The notes: generated from the letters alone by a model not told the origin. A stretch of DNA of 64,000 nt from Thermotomaculum hydrothermale (GCF_016592575.1 NZ_AP017470.1:2242501-2306500); one strand, 5' to 3'. Shown: positions 24,583 to 34,572, numbered from the stretch's first letter. Program-made: numbers and translations.

Positions 24583-26766
24583 TTATTTTATTTTTAAATC
24601 AAATCTGTCAAGATTCATAACCTTGTCCCATGCTTTAATAAAGTCATTAACAAATTTTTCTTTTGCGTCGTCAGATGCATAGACTTCCGATACAGCCCTT
24701 AATTCGTCGTGGTGTCCGAAAATCAGGTCTGTCCTTGTTGCTTTCCACTTTAATTCCCCGCTTTTTCTATCATAGCCGTCAAATGTGTAACGGTAATCGT
24801 CAGCTGCTTTCCATTCAATTCCCATATCAAGCAAATTGATAAAGAAGTCGTTAGTGAGAGTTTCAGGTTTATTGGTTAAAATCCCGTATTTTTGGTATTT
24901 GTAAACAGCTCCTAAAACCCTTAACCCGCCTATTAAAATCACGGTTTCCGGGACTGTCAAAGTTAAAAGATTTGCCTTGTCTACTAAGAAGTACTCAGGT
25001 GTTGTGTAAATATCTTCTTCGGAAAACCTCTCCGGATATTTTAGATAATTTCTAAACCCGTCTGCGTACGGCTCAATGGCCTTGTAAAATCCTACTTCTA
25101 TCTGTTCCTGATTGGCGTCAACCCTGCCAGGGGTGAAGGGAACATTAACTTCAAAGCCCGCTTTTTTGGCTGCTAATTCTATTGCGCCGCACCCGCCTAA
25201 AACTATTAAATCTGCTATTGATACCCTTTTTTTGTATCCAGCTTTCTTTTGTTCTTGATTAAATTCTGTTTGAATTCTTTCGTAAATAGAAATAATTTGT
25301 GACAATTTGTCAGGGTGATTTACTTCCCATTCATTTAAAGGATAAAGCCTGATTCTTGCTCCGTTTGCCCCGCCTCTTCTATCAGAGTTTCTAAAAGTAG
25401 ATGCTGAAGACCATGCGGTATAAACAAGTTGAGAAATGTTTAACCCTGAATTCAGGATTTTTTCTTTTAATTTTTTTATATCTTTTTCCTCGATGGATTC
25501 AAAATCTTTTTCAGGAAGAGGGTCCTGCCAGATAGAGGTTTCTTCGGGAACATATTTTCCTATGTAGCATGTTTTAGGTCCCATATCCCTGTGGGTTAAT
25601 TTGAACCATGCTTTAGCAAAAGCCTTTTCAAACTCTTCCGGTTTTTCAAGAAACCTTCTGGCTATTTTTGCATATTCTTCGTCATACCTTAAAGCAAGGT
25701 CGGCAGTGAGCATTCTTGGTTTGTGTTTTTTGTTTGGGTCATGTGCATCTGGAATAATTTCAGGAGCATCCTTGGCTACCCACTGGGCTTTTCCCGCAGG
25801 GCTGGTCTCTATTTCCCACTCATATTCAAACATAAACTTAAGATAGGGTATTCCGAACCTTGTAGGGGTAGATGACCATGTTAATTCAAACCCTGAAGTA
25901 AAGGTGTCTGAGCCTTTGCCGCTTTTATGTTTAAACTTCCAGCCTAACCCCTGCTGCTCTATTGGTGAGAAACTCGGGTCGGGACCAAGTTTGTTTTCGG
26001 ATGCTGCACCATGGCATTTTCCGAATGCGTGCCCTCCTGCAATTAAGGCAACAGTGTCTTCGTCGTTCATGCCCATTCTTGCAAAAGACATTCTTATCTC
26101 TTTTGCAGATGCTTTTGGATCTGGTACTCCTCCAGGACCCGCCGGATTAACATAGATTAAGCCCATTTCTGTTGCTGCATAGGGTTTGTCAAGCAACCCT
26201 TCATTCATTCTTTCGGAAGTAAGCATCTCTTCTTCAGGTCCCCAATCAGGGCTCTCATCCGGTTCAAAGATGTCTTCCCTGCCTAATGCAAAGCCATAAA
26301 TTTTGACTCCCATGTCTTCAAGTGCAACTGTTCCTGCTAAAATTATTAAATCAGCCCATGAAAGCTTTTTTCCGTATTTTTTCTTAATCGGCCACAGCAA
26401 TCTGAGTGCTTTGTCAAGCCCTATGTTGTCAGGCCAATTTATTCTTGGGGGGAATCTTAAACTGCCGTCTTTTGCCCCGCCTCTACCGTCATACATTCTA
26501 TAACTTCCAGCACTATGCCACGCAAGTCTGATAAAGAGAGGTCCGTAATGTCCAAAATCTGCAGGCCACCAATCCTGTGATTTTCTCATTAATTCTTTTA
26601 AATCTTTTATTACCGCATCAATATCAAGAGTTTTAACTTCTTTTAAATAGTTGTAATCAATGCCGTATGGATTGGAATTTGGACAATCCTGTCTAAGGAT
26701 TTTAAGGTTTAGCCTATTAGGCCACCAGTCTGTAATCCATCTCTTTCTTGAATTTTTTTCTTTCAT
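24583..26766 (-). CDS. katG: Catalase-peroxidase
   Basis: 727 residues, both halves of the duplicated peroxidase fold. Distal residues Arg80, Trp83 and His84 lie in [13 protein letters not shown]; the Met-Tyr-Trp adduct can form from Trp83, Tyr205 (IYVNPAGP) and Met231; proximal His246 is in [12 protein letters not shown]; the mobile-Arg loop THRDMGP is present. The YVNPEGP motif reads YVNPAGP. It removes hydrogen peroxide in the cytoplasm using heme. There is no signal peptide. AGGAGG precedes the ATG and the gene has its own promoter, so it is monocistronic. No OxyR or PerR gene is adjacent. Confidence 0.96.
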   Translation of the reverse strand: MKEKNSRKRWITDWWPNRLNLKILRQDCPNSNPYGIDYNYLKEVKTLDIDAVIKDLKELMRKSQDWWPADFGHYGPLFIRLAWHSAGSYRMYDGRGGAKDGSLRFPPRINWPDNIGLDKALRLLWPIKKKYGKKLSWADLIILAGTVALEDMGVKIYGFALGREDIFEPDESPDWGPEEEMLTSERMNEGLLDKPYAATEMGLIYVNPAGPGGVPDPKASAKEIRMSFARMGMNDEDTVALIAGGHAFGKCHGAASENKLGPDPSFSPIEQQGLGWKFKHKSGKGSDTFTSGFELTWSSTPTRFGIPYLKFMFEYEWEIETSPAGKAQWVAKDAPEIIPDAHDPNKKHKPRMLTADLALRYDEEYAKIARRFLEKPEEFEKAFAKAWFKLTHRDMGPKTCYIGKYVPEETSIWQDPLPEKDFESIEEKDIKKLKEKILNSGLNISQLVYTAWSSASTFRNSDRRGGANGARIRLYPLNEWEVNHPDKLSQIISIYERIQTEFNQEQKKAGYKKRVSIADLIVLGGCGAIELAAKKAGFEVNVPFTPGRVDANQEQIEVGFYKAIEPYADGFRNYLKYPERFSEEDIYTTPEYFLVDKANLLTLTVPETVILIGGLRVLGAVYKYQKYGILTNKPETLTNDFFINLLDMGIEWKAADDYRYTFDGYDRKSGELKWKATRTDLIFGHHDELRAVSEVYASDDAKEKFVNDFIKAWDKVMNLDRFDLKIK

Positions 26767-26784
26767 ATAACACCTCCTGTTAAT

Positions 26785-26838
26785 AATATAGTCTAAAAAT
26801 TTTATTAGTCAATAAATTTTTTTATCTAAAAATTTTTA
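26785..26838 (-). promoter_or_regulatory. katG promoter with a 12-bp direct repeat
   Basis: On the minus strand TTGACT (26807-26812), a 16-nt spacer and TATATT (26785-26790). The plus-strand 12-mer TCTAAAAATTTT occurs at 26792-26803 in the spacer and again at 26825-26836 upstream of the -35, 33 bp (about three helical turns) apart, a possible regulator site. Confidence 0.6.
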
Positions 26839-27193
26839 TCTTTTAAAATAGAGACTTTGTCTGTTTTCCGAGGTGTAACTTTTAAGTCTGATAAAAAAGA
26901 TTTCAGGCAAAGAGATGGTTTTTTCTAATATTAGTAAAGCTTGTTTTTGAATAATTATTTTGCCCCAACTTTCCTGGCTTTCAAGCCAATTTAAGCATTG
27001 ATTATATTTTCCCCTTTTTGTAAAAATAAGAGTTATTTGTTAATAATATGTTGCAAAGGCTAAAAAAAGTCAAACTTATTTTTATAGAAAAAAGAAAAAG
27101 AAGAAGATTTTTAATAAGAAAGAAACTTTCTTCTCCTGTAAAAGCCGTTTCTTTTTTCTTTGTTAGTTAACAAAACTTGTTGTGTTTAAATGA
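26839..27193. other. Intergenic stretch between ugd and katG
   Basis: About 355 nt with no ORF or RNA gene that I can support. It contains a small stem (TGGCTT-TC-AAGCCA, 26975-26988) and an AT-only 7-bp hairpin (27116-27132), neither with a T-run, so no terminator for ugd is called. Confidence 0.6.
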
Positions 27194-28525
27194 TTAACCT
27201 TGAATTACAGGCTTTCTTCCTATTGAGAAGTAGTTAAAGCCTAATTCTTTCATTTGTTCAGGCTTGTAGATGTTCCTCCCGTCAAATATTGTATTTCCTG
27301 CCATTAGTTTCTTTATTAACTCAAAATCTGGTTTTCTAAACTCCATCCACTCTGTAACAACAATCAATGCGTCTGCGTCCTGTAATGCTCCGTATTGTTT
27401 AGGACAATAGGTGATTTCTTCGTTTATTCCAAGCCTTGAAAACACCTTTTTTGCATTCTCCATTGCAACAGGGTCGTAAGCCTGAATCTTTGCCCCCTTT
27501 TCAACAAGGCCTTTTATAATGTCAATTGCAGGTGCTTCCCTCATATCGTCTGTGTTTGGTTTAAATGACAATCCCCAGATTGCAAATGTTTTGCCTTTGA
27601 TATCCCCTTTGAAAAAGTTTGTTACCCTGTCAACCATTATTTTTCTCTGCTCTTTATTTAGCCTTTCAACAGCATCAATAATGCTTAATTTGTGCCCGTA
27701 CTCTTCCCCAGTTTTTAAGATAGCTTTTACATCCTTTGGAAAGCAGGAGCCGCCGTAACCAACCCCCGGAAAGAGGAATGCAAGCCCTATTCTTGAATCT
27801 GTGCCTATTCCAATTCTTACCTTTTCAATGTCTGCGCCAACCTTTTCAGCTAAGTTTGCAAGGTCGTTCATAAAGGAAATTCTTGTTGCAAGCATTGAGT
27901 TTGCAGCATACTTTGTCAATTCTGCACTAACATTGTCCATTAGAATAATTCTCTCTTTCTTCCTGACAAATGGTGAGTATAAATCAACCATTATCTTTCT
28001 TGCCTTTTCGCTGTTTGTGCCTATTACAATCCTGTCTGGTTTAAGAAAGTCCTGAACAGCGGCACCTTCTTTTAAAAATTCAGGGTTTGAGACAACATCA
28101 AATGGGTGATTTGTTATCTTTTCAACCTCTTTTCTCACCTTTTCAGCAGTTCCAACAGGCACTGTTGATTTGTTTACAATTATTTTATAACCGTTCATGT
28201 GTTTTGCAATATCCCTTGCTGCCTGCAATACATAGGATAAATCTGCCGAACCGTCCTCTCCCTCAGGTGTTCCCACTGCAATAAAGATAATATCGCTTTT
28301 TTCAACTCCCTCTTTTATTTCAGTGGTAAAGAAAAGCCTCTCCTTTTCAACATTTTTTAAAACAATTTCCTGTAATCCAGGTTCGTAAATTGGAATTATC
28401 CCCTTTTTAAGCTTTTCTATCTTTTCTTTATCTATATCAACGCAGATTACAGTATTTCCGCTGTCGGCAAAGCATGCTCCCGCAACAAGGCCTACATAGC
28501 CTGTTCCAATTACACAAACTTTCAT
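27194..28525 (-). CDS. ugd: UDP-glucose 6-dehydrogenase
   Basis: 443 residues. N-terminal Rossmann motif GTGYVGLVAG (7-16), conserved NKSTVPVGT (118-126), SNPEFLKEG, and the catalytic Cys261 in GYGGSCFPKD. It oxidises UDP-glucose twice to UDP-glucuronate for cell-surface polysaccharides. GGAGG precedes the ATG. The gene follows the Omp85 gene by 68 nt on the same strand. No glycosyltransferases are near. It could also use UDP-N-acetyl sugars, but the motifs fit Ugd. Confidence 0.95.
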   Translation of the reverse strand: MKVCVIGTGYVGLVAGACFADSGNTVICVDIDKEKIEKLKKGIIPIYEPGLQEIVLKNVEKERLFFTTEIKEGVEKSDIIFIAVGTPEGEDGSADLSYVLQAARDIAKHMNGYKIIVNKSTVPVGTAEKVRKEVEKITNHPFDVVSNPEFLKEGAAVQDFLKPDRIVIGTNSEKARKIMVDLYSPFVRKKERIILMDNVSAELTKYAANSMLATRISFMNDLANLAEKVGADIEKVRIGIGTDSRIGLAFLFPGVGYGGSCFPKDVKAILKTGEEYGHKLSIIDAVERLNKEQRKIMVDRVTNFFKGDIKGKTFAIWGLSFKPNTDDMREAPAIDIIKGLVEKGAKIQAYDPVAMENAKKVFSRLGINEEITYCPKQYGALQDADALIVVTEWMEFRKPDFELIKKLMAGNTIFDGRNIYKPEQMKELGFNYFSIGRKPVIQG

Positions 28526-28593
28526 AACTCCTCCTCAAAAAATGTGCAATTGAGATTATATCAAACTTTATTGTTTTATAAAGATTTAAGGTT

Positions 28594-31122
28594 TTAGAAG
28601 GTTGTTCCAAGGGAGAATACAATTTTGTAATTTGATGGAAATGTATCTTTGTCAAGGTTGTGAGCAAGTTGTATTTTAATAGGTCCAACAGGTGTTTTGA
28701 CTGTCAACCCTATGCCTGCATCCTTTATGCAGGAAGAAAATGAGAAGTCAGATGAATCTTCCCACACATTTCCAATGTCTGCAAAGATAGATAGGTAGTA
28801 TATATTTTTAATGTGGTATTTATATTCTCCGCTGAATACAAAGAGGAAGTGCCCACCCTTTGAGACGCCTGTTGAAAATTGAGGCCCGGCTTTTTCAAAT
28901 GAGGATATCCTTAAATTGGTTGACCCACCTGTAAAAAATCTCTGTGGGATAGGCACCTGATAGCCGTTTTTAGTGAATATTTTGCCTATATTTGTTATAA
29001 ATTCAAGGTTTTTAAAGTAAAATCCTGTTTTTATGTTTGCTTTGAAAAAGAATTCATCGTCAGTTAATGAGTATGCAGGGAAAAGGTTTGCCCTGATAAA
29101 ATATCCTTTTGTCGGGAAAAGAATATCGTTTCTCCTATCATAGAGTAAGTTGCTTCTAAATCCTATTGTGTAATCAGGCTGCAACTCTTTTTCTATTTCT
29201 TCAAATGGAACTCTTACATTTGTTAAATTGTTTTTTGTAAATTCAATTGATTCAACAAACCTTAACCTTGAAAAAATGTCTCCTCTGTAACTTAATGAAA
29301 AACCAAACCTTGAAAACTTGTAATCGTCTTTGTCTTCAAGTGTGAAGTAAACAGAAGAAAGAAAATGCTTTTCCCCGCTTATTGTAAAATATCCCTGCCT
29401 TCTCTTTGAGGAAATTCTAAAAATTGTTGTTCCTGTAAGGAAGGTGTTAAAAAGGTATCTTTTCTTTATTTTTGCGGTGAAACGCAACCCTTCATCTGAA
29501 TTAATTCCAATTGCATAGGAGAATGAATAAAGCCTGTTTTCTTTTACTTTTACAAGCAAGACAGCCTGATTGTCTTTTTGTTTAACAAGATTTAATTCAA
29601 CCTTGTTAAACAAACCTGTAAACTCAAGCCTGTTTTTGAAATCTTCCATACATGATTTGCAGATTAAAGCACCCTGTTTGAATGATGCAAATTTAAGAAT
29701 ATGCTCTCTTTTTATTTTTTGGCTTCCAAGGATAACAATGTCTTTTAGAAAAATTTTTTCACCAGCATTAATTATGATATTTACAGGTATTTTCTCATTA
29801 GATGGTTTTTCAATTTTTATGTTGACCTGAGGGTCAAAGTAGCCCTCTCCGTTCAGGTATGATTTTAAAATTGAAAGCGTATTAAAAATTTTTTCTTTTA
29901 CAAATATTTCATTCTCTTTGATTAACATTGATTTTAATTTTTCAGGGATTGGTATATCAGAATTCCAGGTAATTTTGCCTATTTTATACCTTTTCCCCTG
30001 GTAAACCTTTACAATTAATGTTTTGTCTATTTCATTGTAGTCAAATTTTATAGAAGGTTTAAGGTATCCTTTTTTTACAAGTTGTTCGCTTAACTCGGAG
30101 TAAATATCGCTTTTTGTTAATTTATTGAAATTTAAGATTTTTTTTGTAAGTTTTAAAGGGATATCCGATTCTATTTTTATCTTTTCAATTTTTTTCTTTG
30201 TCGGGTTTTCTATTTCGCAAAACAGATATTTTTTATTAATTTCAACCTTTATTTGGGGGTTGCAATAGCCTTCTTTTAATGCCTGAAAATACAGGTTTTT
30301 TTCGGTAAGTTTTATTGTGGAATCATTTATTTTTCCGCTTTTTAAAAAAGCACAGGTTCCTTCAATTCTATCTGTCTCTATATTTAGATTTTTTGATTTA
30401 ATTTCAAATTTGGTTCCTTTGTCAATATTTACCTCAAGATAAACATTGTGATTTACTATATGTTCTTTAAAAGCGATATTTGAGTTTAAATAATGATTTT
30501 TTCTTAAATAAAATTTTAATTTTTTTATTCCGTGAAGGAACAATTCTTTGTTATATATATCTTTTTCCTTTATTTTTATGAATTTTTTATAAAGTTTTTT
30601 ATTGTTTGTTTTAATAGATGCGACTATTAAAGGTTTGCCGCTTTCAATATGTATTTCTGGGTAAACAATATTGTCTTTTTCTGTTATTTTATAGTCTATT
30701 TTTACATCAGGGTAACCTAATTCCTTAATCTTTTCTTTTAGTTTTTGAACAAAGTTTTCAAGTTCTTCCTGTCTGAATACCTTTCCTAACGGGTAAAATT
30801 CACTGTAAAATTTTTTTAATCTTCTCTTTTTAATTCCAATTTTTCCTTTTGTCTTTATTTCTCCAAAGTACTTTGCAGGGATTGCTTCAATTTTTACAAT
30901 CACACCGTCTTTTTCTTCCTCTGTTTTAACAATGACATTGTAAAACAGCCCTGTTTTGTATAGGTTTACTATTGTTTGTTTTATTAGTGACGGGGAAATC
31001 TTTTCTCCCTTGTTTATTGGCACAAGTGGGAGAAGGGAAGGCTGGTTAAAATCTATCTTTTTAACAATTTGCGCGTGAAGGTTAAAGAATATGAAAAATG
31101 CTAAAACAACTATTTTTTTCAT
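28594..31122 (-). CDS. Omp85-superfamily outer-membrane assembly protein (BamA/TamA-like)
   Basis: 842 residues from the ATG at 31122, which begins a signal peptide (MKKIVVLAFFIFFNLHA). The N-terminal half (about 25-500) has several POTRA-like repeats of the type GxxF-x-VxVxxEExxxGVxVxIE; the C-terminal half is a predicted beta-barrel ending in Phe. FPTKGYFIRANL and TGGSTNLRISSF match barrel motifs, but the usual (V/I)RG(F/Y) of loop 6 reads LRISSF, keeping only Arg. It would insert or export outer-membrane proteins. A -10 box 6 nt upstream and no ribosome site suggest leaderless translation; an earlier TTG at 31140 also lacks a convincing ribosome site. Confidence 0.85.
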   Translation of the reverse strand: MKKIVVLAFFIFFNLHAQIVKKIDFNQPSLLPLVPINKGEKISPSLIKQTIVNLYKTGLFYNVIVKTEEEKDGVIVKIEAIPAKYFGEIKTKGKIGIKKRRLKKFYSEFYPLGKVFRQEELENFVQKLKEKIKELGYPDVKIDYKITEKDNIVYPEIHIESGKPLIVASIKTNNKKLYKKFIKIKEKDIYNKELFLHGIKKLKFYLRKNHYLNSNIAFKEHIVNHNVYLEVNIDKGTKFEIKSKNLNIETDRIEGTCAFLKSGKINDSTIKLTEKNLYFQALKEGYCNPQIKVEINKKYLFCEIENPTKKKIEKIKIESDIPLKLTKKILNFNKLTKSDIYSELSEQLVKKGYLKPSIKFDYNEIDKTLIVKVYQGKRYKIGKITWNSDIPIPEKLKSMLIKENEIFVKEKIFNTLSILKSYLNGEGYFDPQVNIKIEKPSNEKIPVNIIINAGEKIFLKDIVILGSQKIKREHILKFASFKQGALICKSCMEDFKNRLEFTGLFNKVELNLVKQKDNQAVLLVKVKENRLYSFSYAIGINSDEGLRFTAKIKKRYLFNTFLTGTTIFRISSKRRQGYFTISGEKHFLSSVYFTLEDKDDYKFSRFGFSLSYRGDIFSRLRFVESIEFTKNNLTNVRVPFEEIEKELQPDYTIGFRSNLLYDRRNDILFPTKGYFIRANLFPAYSLTDDEFFFKANIKTGFYFKNLEFITNIGKIFTKNGYQVPIPQRFFTGGSTNLRISSFEKAGPQFSTGVSKGGHFLFVFSGEYKYHIKNIYYLSIFADIGNVWEDSSDFSFSSCIKDAGIGLTVKTPVGPIKIQLAHNLDKDTFPSNYKIVFSLGTTF

Positions 31123-31128
31123 GTGAAA

Positions 31129-31137
31129 ATTATAGCA
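31129..31137 (-). promoter_or_regulatory. Extended -10 placed 6 nt before the Omp85 start
   Basis: Minus strand TGC-TATAAT, then 6 nt and ATG at 31122. No Shine-Dalgarno. Likely an internal promoter for a leaderless transcript. Confidence 0.5.
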
Positions 31138-31142
31138 CAAAC

Positions 31143-31586
31143 CTATTCTTCTTTACTTAGAGATAAAGCCTCATTTAAATGTTTTTTAAAGAGAAAAACA
31201 GGCTGGAAACCTGTTACTGTTTTTATTATTTTATGCTCCTTGTTTACAAAGAAAATTGCAGGCACTCCCTTTACCCTGAATGTGGCAGCAAGTTGAGAGG
31301 GGGATGGCAAATCCTTCCCTAACGGGAGTTTGTTATCAACATTTAATTTAATCGGAATAAAGTTTTTATTTATTATTTCGGAAATTTCTCTGTTGTTTAA
31401 AGTGGATTTTTCCATCATTTTGCAGTACATACATGATGTTGAATAAAAGAAAAACATTATAGGCTTATCTGACTCTTCCTGTTCTAACAGAGCATTTGAG
31501 AATTCTCGCCACTTAACCCTTTCGATATTTGAGCAGGATGTGAGGAGTAGAAGGATAAAAAGTAGTGCTCCATATTTTTTTAGCAC
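31143..31586 (-). CDS. Thioredoxin-fold lipoprotein
   Basis: 147 residues, GTG start with AAGGAG upstream. A signal peptide ends in the lipobox LLTSC (Cys18), so the protein is lipid-anchored outside the inner membrane. The thioredoxin-like region has CMYC (Cys52, Cys55) in YSTSCMYCKMM, then FIPIKLNVD and the cis-Pro block VKGVPAIFFVN. It is probably a thiol reductase or disulfide carrier of the Thioredoxin_7/SoxW-like type. The start overlaps the TPR-gene stop by 1 nt. Confidence 0.85.
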   Translation of the reverse strand: MLKKYGALLFILLLLTSCSNIERVKWREFSNALLEQEESDKPIMFFFYSTSCMYCKMMEKSTLNNREISEIINKNFIPIKLNVDNKLPLGKDLPSPSQLAATFRVKGVPAIFFVNKEHKIIKTVTGFQPVFLFKKHLNEALSLSKEE

Positions 31587-32299
31587 TAATATCTCCTTTT
31601 AAACCTTGCAAATTTTGGGGGCTGCTGTTGAATAACAGGCATTTTGTCAAGCATAAACTGATACCACATTTCTCCATATGCCTTCATTTTCATAGGCCTT
31701 CTATTTTGCAAAGCCTTTAAGTTGGCAAGAAGCCTTTCATCACCTGGTATCTTTTTCAATCCCCTGTTTATTATCTCAATTGCTTTTTCCCTTTTCCCAA
31801 TTTTGTTCATACAGTATGCATATAAAGCCCATATTAAACTCTCTTTTGATGCAGATTTAACCGCTATTTCAAATGTCTCTTGCATTTTGTCGTACTGTTT
31901 TTTCTTGTAGTAAATCACGGCAAGCATTCCCTTGGCAATGTAATGGGTTGCAATACCTTTCTTCAGGTACGGGAAAGCGTTGTCATAGTCTTTTTTATAA
32001 TAGTAAAGAACACCAATCTGTGCATCTAACTGTGATTTTACAAAAGGGTGTCTCCACCTGTACTTATACCCTTCCTTCAATACCTCAATTGCCCCGTCAA
32101 GATTTTTCTTCATTGCAAGTTTGTTTGCCTTTTCAACTATTGCTGTTAATGTTGCAGCCATTTTCTTTGATAAAACATAAAATACAGCAACACCTGCCAT
32201 AAGGCCTGCAATAATGTCAATTACATAATGAACATTTAAAAGGTATAATCCCAACCCTAAATCTATTGCAACGAGAATGCTTATCAGTATATTAACCAT
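31586..32299 (-). CDS. Membrane-anchored TPR protein
   Basis: 237 residues. Two N-terminal hydrophobic helices (about 3-20 and 26-44) precede TPR-like repeats (ANKLAMKKNLDGAIEVLKEGYKYRWRHP, LGVLYYYKKDYDNAFPYLKKGI, MLAVIYYKKKQYDKMQETFEIAVK, KIGKREKAIEIINRGLKKIPGDERL). The tail is basic. GGAGAAG precedes the ATG. It heads the TPR-thioredoxin-Omp85 group, so a role in envelope biogenesis is inferred; the family has no known function. Confidence 0.75.
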   Translation of the reverse strand: MVNILISILVAIDLGLGLYLLNVHYVIDIIAGLMAGVAVFYVLSKKMAATLTAIVEKANKLAMKKNLDGAIEVLKEGYKYRWRHPFVKSQLDAQIGVLYYYKKDYDNAFPYLKKGIATHYIAKGMLAVIYYKKKQYDKMQETFEIAVKSASKESLIWALYAYCMNKIGKREKAIEIINRGLKKIPGDERLLANLKALQNRRPMKMKAYGEMWYQFMLDKMPVIQQQPPKFARFKRRY

Positions 32300-32432
32300 T
32301 GTCTTCTCCTTTTTGTAAAATTATCAATGCTCTCACAGGATTGAAATTATACAATATTTTCCCTTATTTTTACAGAATGCAATTGAAGGAATAGTTGTTT
32401 TTGCTAAAATTTAATGAGTTTGGAGTTTAATT

Positions 32433-33650
32433 ATGGTTGTTTTGAAAAGTATAAACAATGCAAAGATTTTGTATCAAAAAATTTCAGAATCACCTGTTTT
32501 TGCCCTTTCTGTTTGTGTTAAGTGCGGTTCAAGGGATGAAAAAGAAAATGAGCACGGATTAACCCATTTCTTTGAACACATGGTGTTTAAAGGTACTGAA
32601 AAGAGAAGTGCTGAGGAAATATCAGCAGAGATTGAGGGTGTTGGCGGAGAGTTGGACGCATTTACCACAAGGGATAATTTGTGTTTCACATGCAAAATCC
32701 CTTCTGACCACTTTGACACAGCAATGGATGTTGTTTTTGATATGCTGTTAAATCCCCTCTTTAGGGAAGAGGATATTTTGCTTGAAAAGGGGGTTGTCAA
32801 GGAAGAGTTGAGAATGTCAAAGGAAAATCACGATGACAGCGGGGATGAATTGTTTATATCTTTAATTTATCCAGAAAAAGAGTTAGGTCGTTCTATTTTA
32901 GGAAATGAGAAGAGTATAGATTCTTTTTCTAAAGAGCAGTTGTTTAAGTATAAAGATACAAGGATTTCAGGGGAAAATCTTATTGTAAGTTGTGTGGGGA
33001 GTTTAGAAGAAAATGATTTTTTTAAGAAAATAGAGAATTATTTATCAGGATTGAATGTTTCAGGCTGTATCCCTTCTTCAGAGAAACAGCAGTTTAATAC
33101 TTTTGAAAAAAAGGTGAGAAGAGAGGGAATGGATGGAGTTAACCTTTACCTTGGTTTTGAGACCTTCCCGTCAAACGACAGAAACAGGTTTGCACTTTCT
33201 GTTTTAAACAATATCCTTGGGGATGGTATGAGTTCAAGGTTGTTTGTGAAGATAAGGGAAAAGAAAGGGTTAGCCTATTCAGTGTCTTCCTTTCCTGTTT
33301 ACCACAGAAACGAAGGTATGCTCTATATATTTGCTTCAACATCAAAGGGTAAAGAAGATAGTTTAAAGGAAGAAATTTTGAAAGAGTGTTTTTCCCTTGC
33401 TGAAACAATTACAGAAAATGAATTCGAAAGGGCTAAAAACCAGTTAAAGGGAAGTTTAAGCATGGGGCTTGAAACAGCATTGAGCAAGGCTATGTTTAAT
33501 GCTAAAAACACAATGGTTTATGGTAAGCCTTATTCCTTTGAAGAAGTGATTAAAATGATTGATAGTGTTGAGTTTAAACAGGTGAGGTCTTTAGCACAAG
33601 GTATTTTGAGAAAAGAAAAGATGGCATTGCTTCTTTACGGCAATTTTTAA
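32433..33650 (+). CDS. M16-family zinc peptidase
   Basis: 405 residues. The inverted zinc motif HFFEH (His45, Glu48, His49) lies in HGLTHFFEHMVFKGT, with the further acidic residue in the KGVVKEELRMS region. The C-terminal half has the family RxxxY-like segment GLAYSVSSFPVYHRNEGMLYIFAST. It is a single M16 unit like the mitochondrial processing peptidase beta-like bacterial enzymes (PqqL/YmxG type) that degrade peptides. Start ATG follows TTTGGAG. Its 3' end overlaps the convergent NlpC gene by 4 nt. Confidence 0.92.
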   Translation: MVVLKSINNAKILYQKISESPVFALSVCVKCGSRDEKENEHGLTHFFEHMVFKGTEKRSAEEISAEIEGVGGELDAFTTRDNLCFTCKIPSDHFDTAMDVVFDMLLNPLFREEDILLEKGVVKEELRMSKENHDDSGDELFISLIYPEKELGRSILGNEKSIDSFSKEQLFKYKDTRISGENLIVSCVGSLEENDFFKKIENYLSGLNVSGCIPSSEKQQFNTFEKKVRREGMDGVNLYLGFETFPSNDRNRFALSVLNNILGDGMSSRLFVKIREKKGLAYSVSSFPVYHRNEGMLYIFASTSKGKEDSLKEEILKECFSLAETITENEFERAKNQLKGSLSMGLETALSKAMFNAKNTMVYGKPYSFEEVIKMIDSVEFKQVRSLAQGILRKEKMALLLYGNF

Positions 33651-34108
33651 TATATTACCCTTCTTGCGTATTTAAAGTGCTTTTCCCAGTAATTTGTTTT
33701 TAGATAAACCTTAACAACCCCTTTTGTTGGGGATGCGTGAATCATTTCCCTGTTCCCCACATAAATTCCAACATGGTTTGGCCCGCCGAATATCTTTCCA
33801 ATCTTGAAAAATAGGATGTCCCCTTTTTTCAGTTTTTTGAATTTTAATTTGCCTGTTACCTTTTTACCAACTTTTTTTAGCTTTTTGGTTGTTGAGGGAA
33901 GGTTGTACCCTGCATGCTTGTAACAATAATAAACAAGCCCTGAGCAGTCAAAGGAATAGGGTCCTTTACCCCCTAATGCATATGGCTTTCCAATCTGCTT
34001 ATATGCTATTGCCACAACTACATTAGCAGGCTCATAAGTTGGTTTTTTATGGCAGGAGACAGAAAATAAAAAAACAAAAATTCCAAACGATATTAGAAAC
34101 CTTTTCAT
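33647..34108 (-). CDS. NlpC/P60 peptidoglycan endopeptidase lipoprotein
   Basis: 153 residues. Signal peptide with lipobox FSVSC (Cys19). The catalytic domain has Cys55 (FDCSGLVYYCY), His112 (NHVGIYVG) and the third polar residue His124 (MIHAS), the full NlpC/P60 triad. It should cut peptidoglycan stem peptides in the periplasm. The start has no ribosome site but an extended -10 box 6 nt upstream. Confidence 0.92.
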   Translation of the reverse strand: MKRFLISFGIFVFLFSVSCHKKPTYEPANVVVAIAYKQIGKPYALGGKGPYSFDCSGLVYYCYKHAGYNLPSTTKKLKKVGKKVTGKLKFKKLKKGDILFFKIGKIFGGPNHVGIYVGNREMIHASPTKGVVKVYLKTNYWEKHFKYARRVIY

Positions 34109-34114
34109 ATTTTT

Positions 34115-34123
34115 ATTTTAGCA
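34115..34123 (-). promoter_or_regulatory. Extended -10 placed 6 nt before the NlpC/P60 start
   Basis: Minus strand TGC-TAAAAT (34115-34123), then 6 nt and ATG at 34108; no Shine-Dalgarno. Same layout as the Omp85 gene. Confidence 0.5.
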
Positions 34124-34149
34124 GATTTTAAAAACTTAAATTAAATAAT

Positions 34150-34572
34150 TTATTTATTTTGCTTTAATGTGTTTTCAAGGGTTATCCATGGAAGAAGGGC
34201 GCACTTTATCCTCACCGGAAGCTTTCTAACTCCGCTTAAAGCCTGTAATTCAAAGATGTCTTTAAACTCATCTTCAGGCAACTCCCCTTTAAGGTATTTT
34301 TTTACCTTTTCAATAAATTCTTCAACCTCTTTAACATTCATTCCCTTAACCTTTTCAGACATTATTGAGCCTGACGCAGTGCATATTGCACACCCTTTTG
34401 TGCATACAGACAGGTCTTCTATTTTATCCCCTTCTATCTTGGCAATGACTTCAACCTTGTCTCCGCAGCTTGCATTGTGTCCCTTTTCTGAAATCCCTTC
34501 TATATCTTTGCAGTTTCTTGGATTTTTGTAATGGTCTAAAATGACTTCCTGATATATTGGGTCAATATTCAT
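34150..34572 (-). CDS. sufU: SufU-type Fe-S scaffold or sulfur-transfer protein
   Basis: 140 residues from ATG at 34572. An upstream in-frame ATG at 34593 is rejected because AAGGAGG lies between the two. Ligands typical of SufU/IscU are Cys36 and Asp38 (NASCGDK), Cys61 (KGCAICTASGS) and Cys124 (RIKCALLPW). In SUF systems with SufU it receives sulfur from SufS. The start overlaps the sufS stop by 4 nt. It is the last gene of the suf operon. Confidence 0.9.
   Translation of the reverse strand: MNIDPIYQEVILDHYKNPRNCKDIEGISEKGHNASCGDKVEVIAKIEGDKIEDLSVCTKGCAICTASGSIMSEKVKGMNVKEVEEFIEKVKKYLKGELPEDEFKDIFELQALSGVRKLPVRIKCALLPWITLENTLKQNK

Noticed and set aside
27116-27132. Hairpin AAGAAAG-AAA-CTTTCTT as terminator of ugd
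   Set aside because: Stem is mostly A/T and no T-run follows on the ugd strand.
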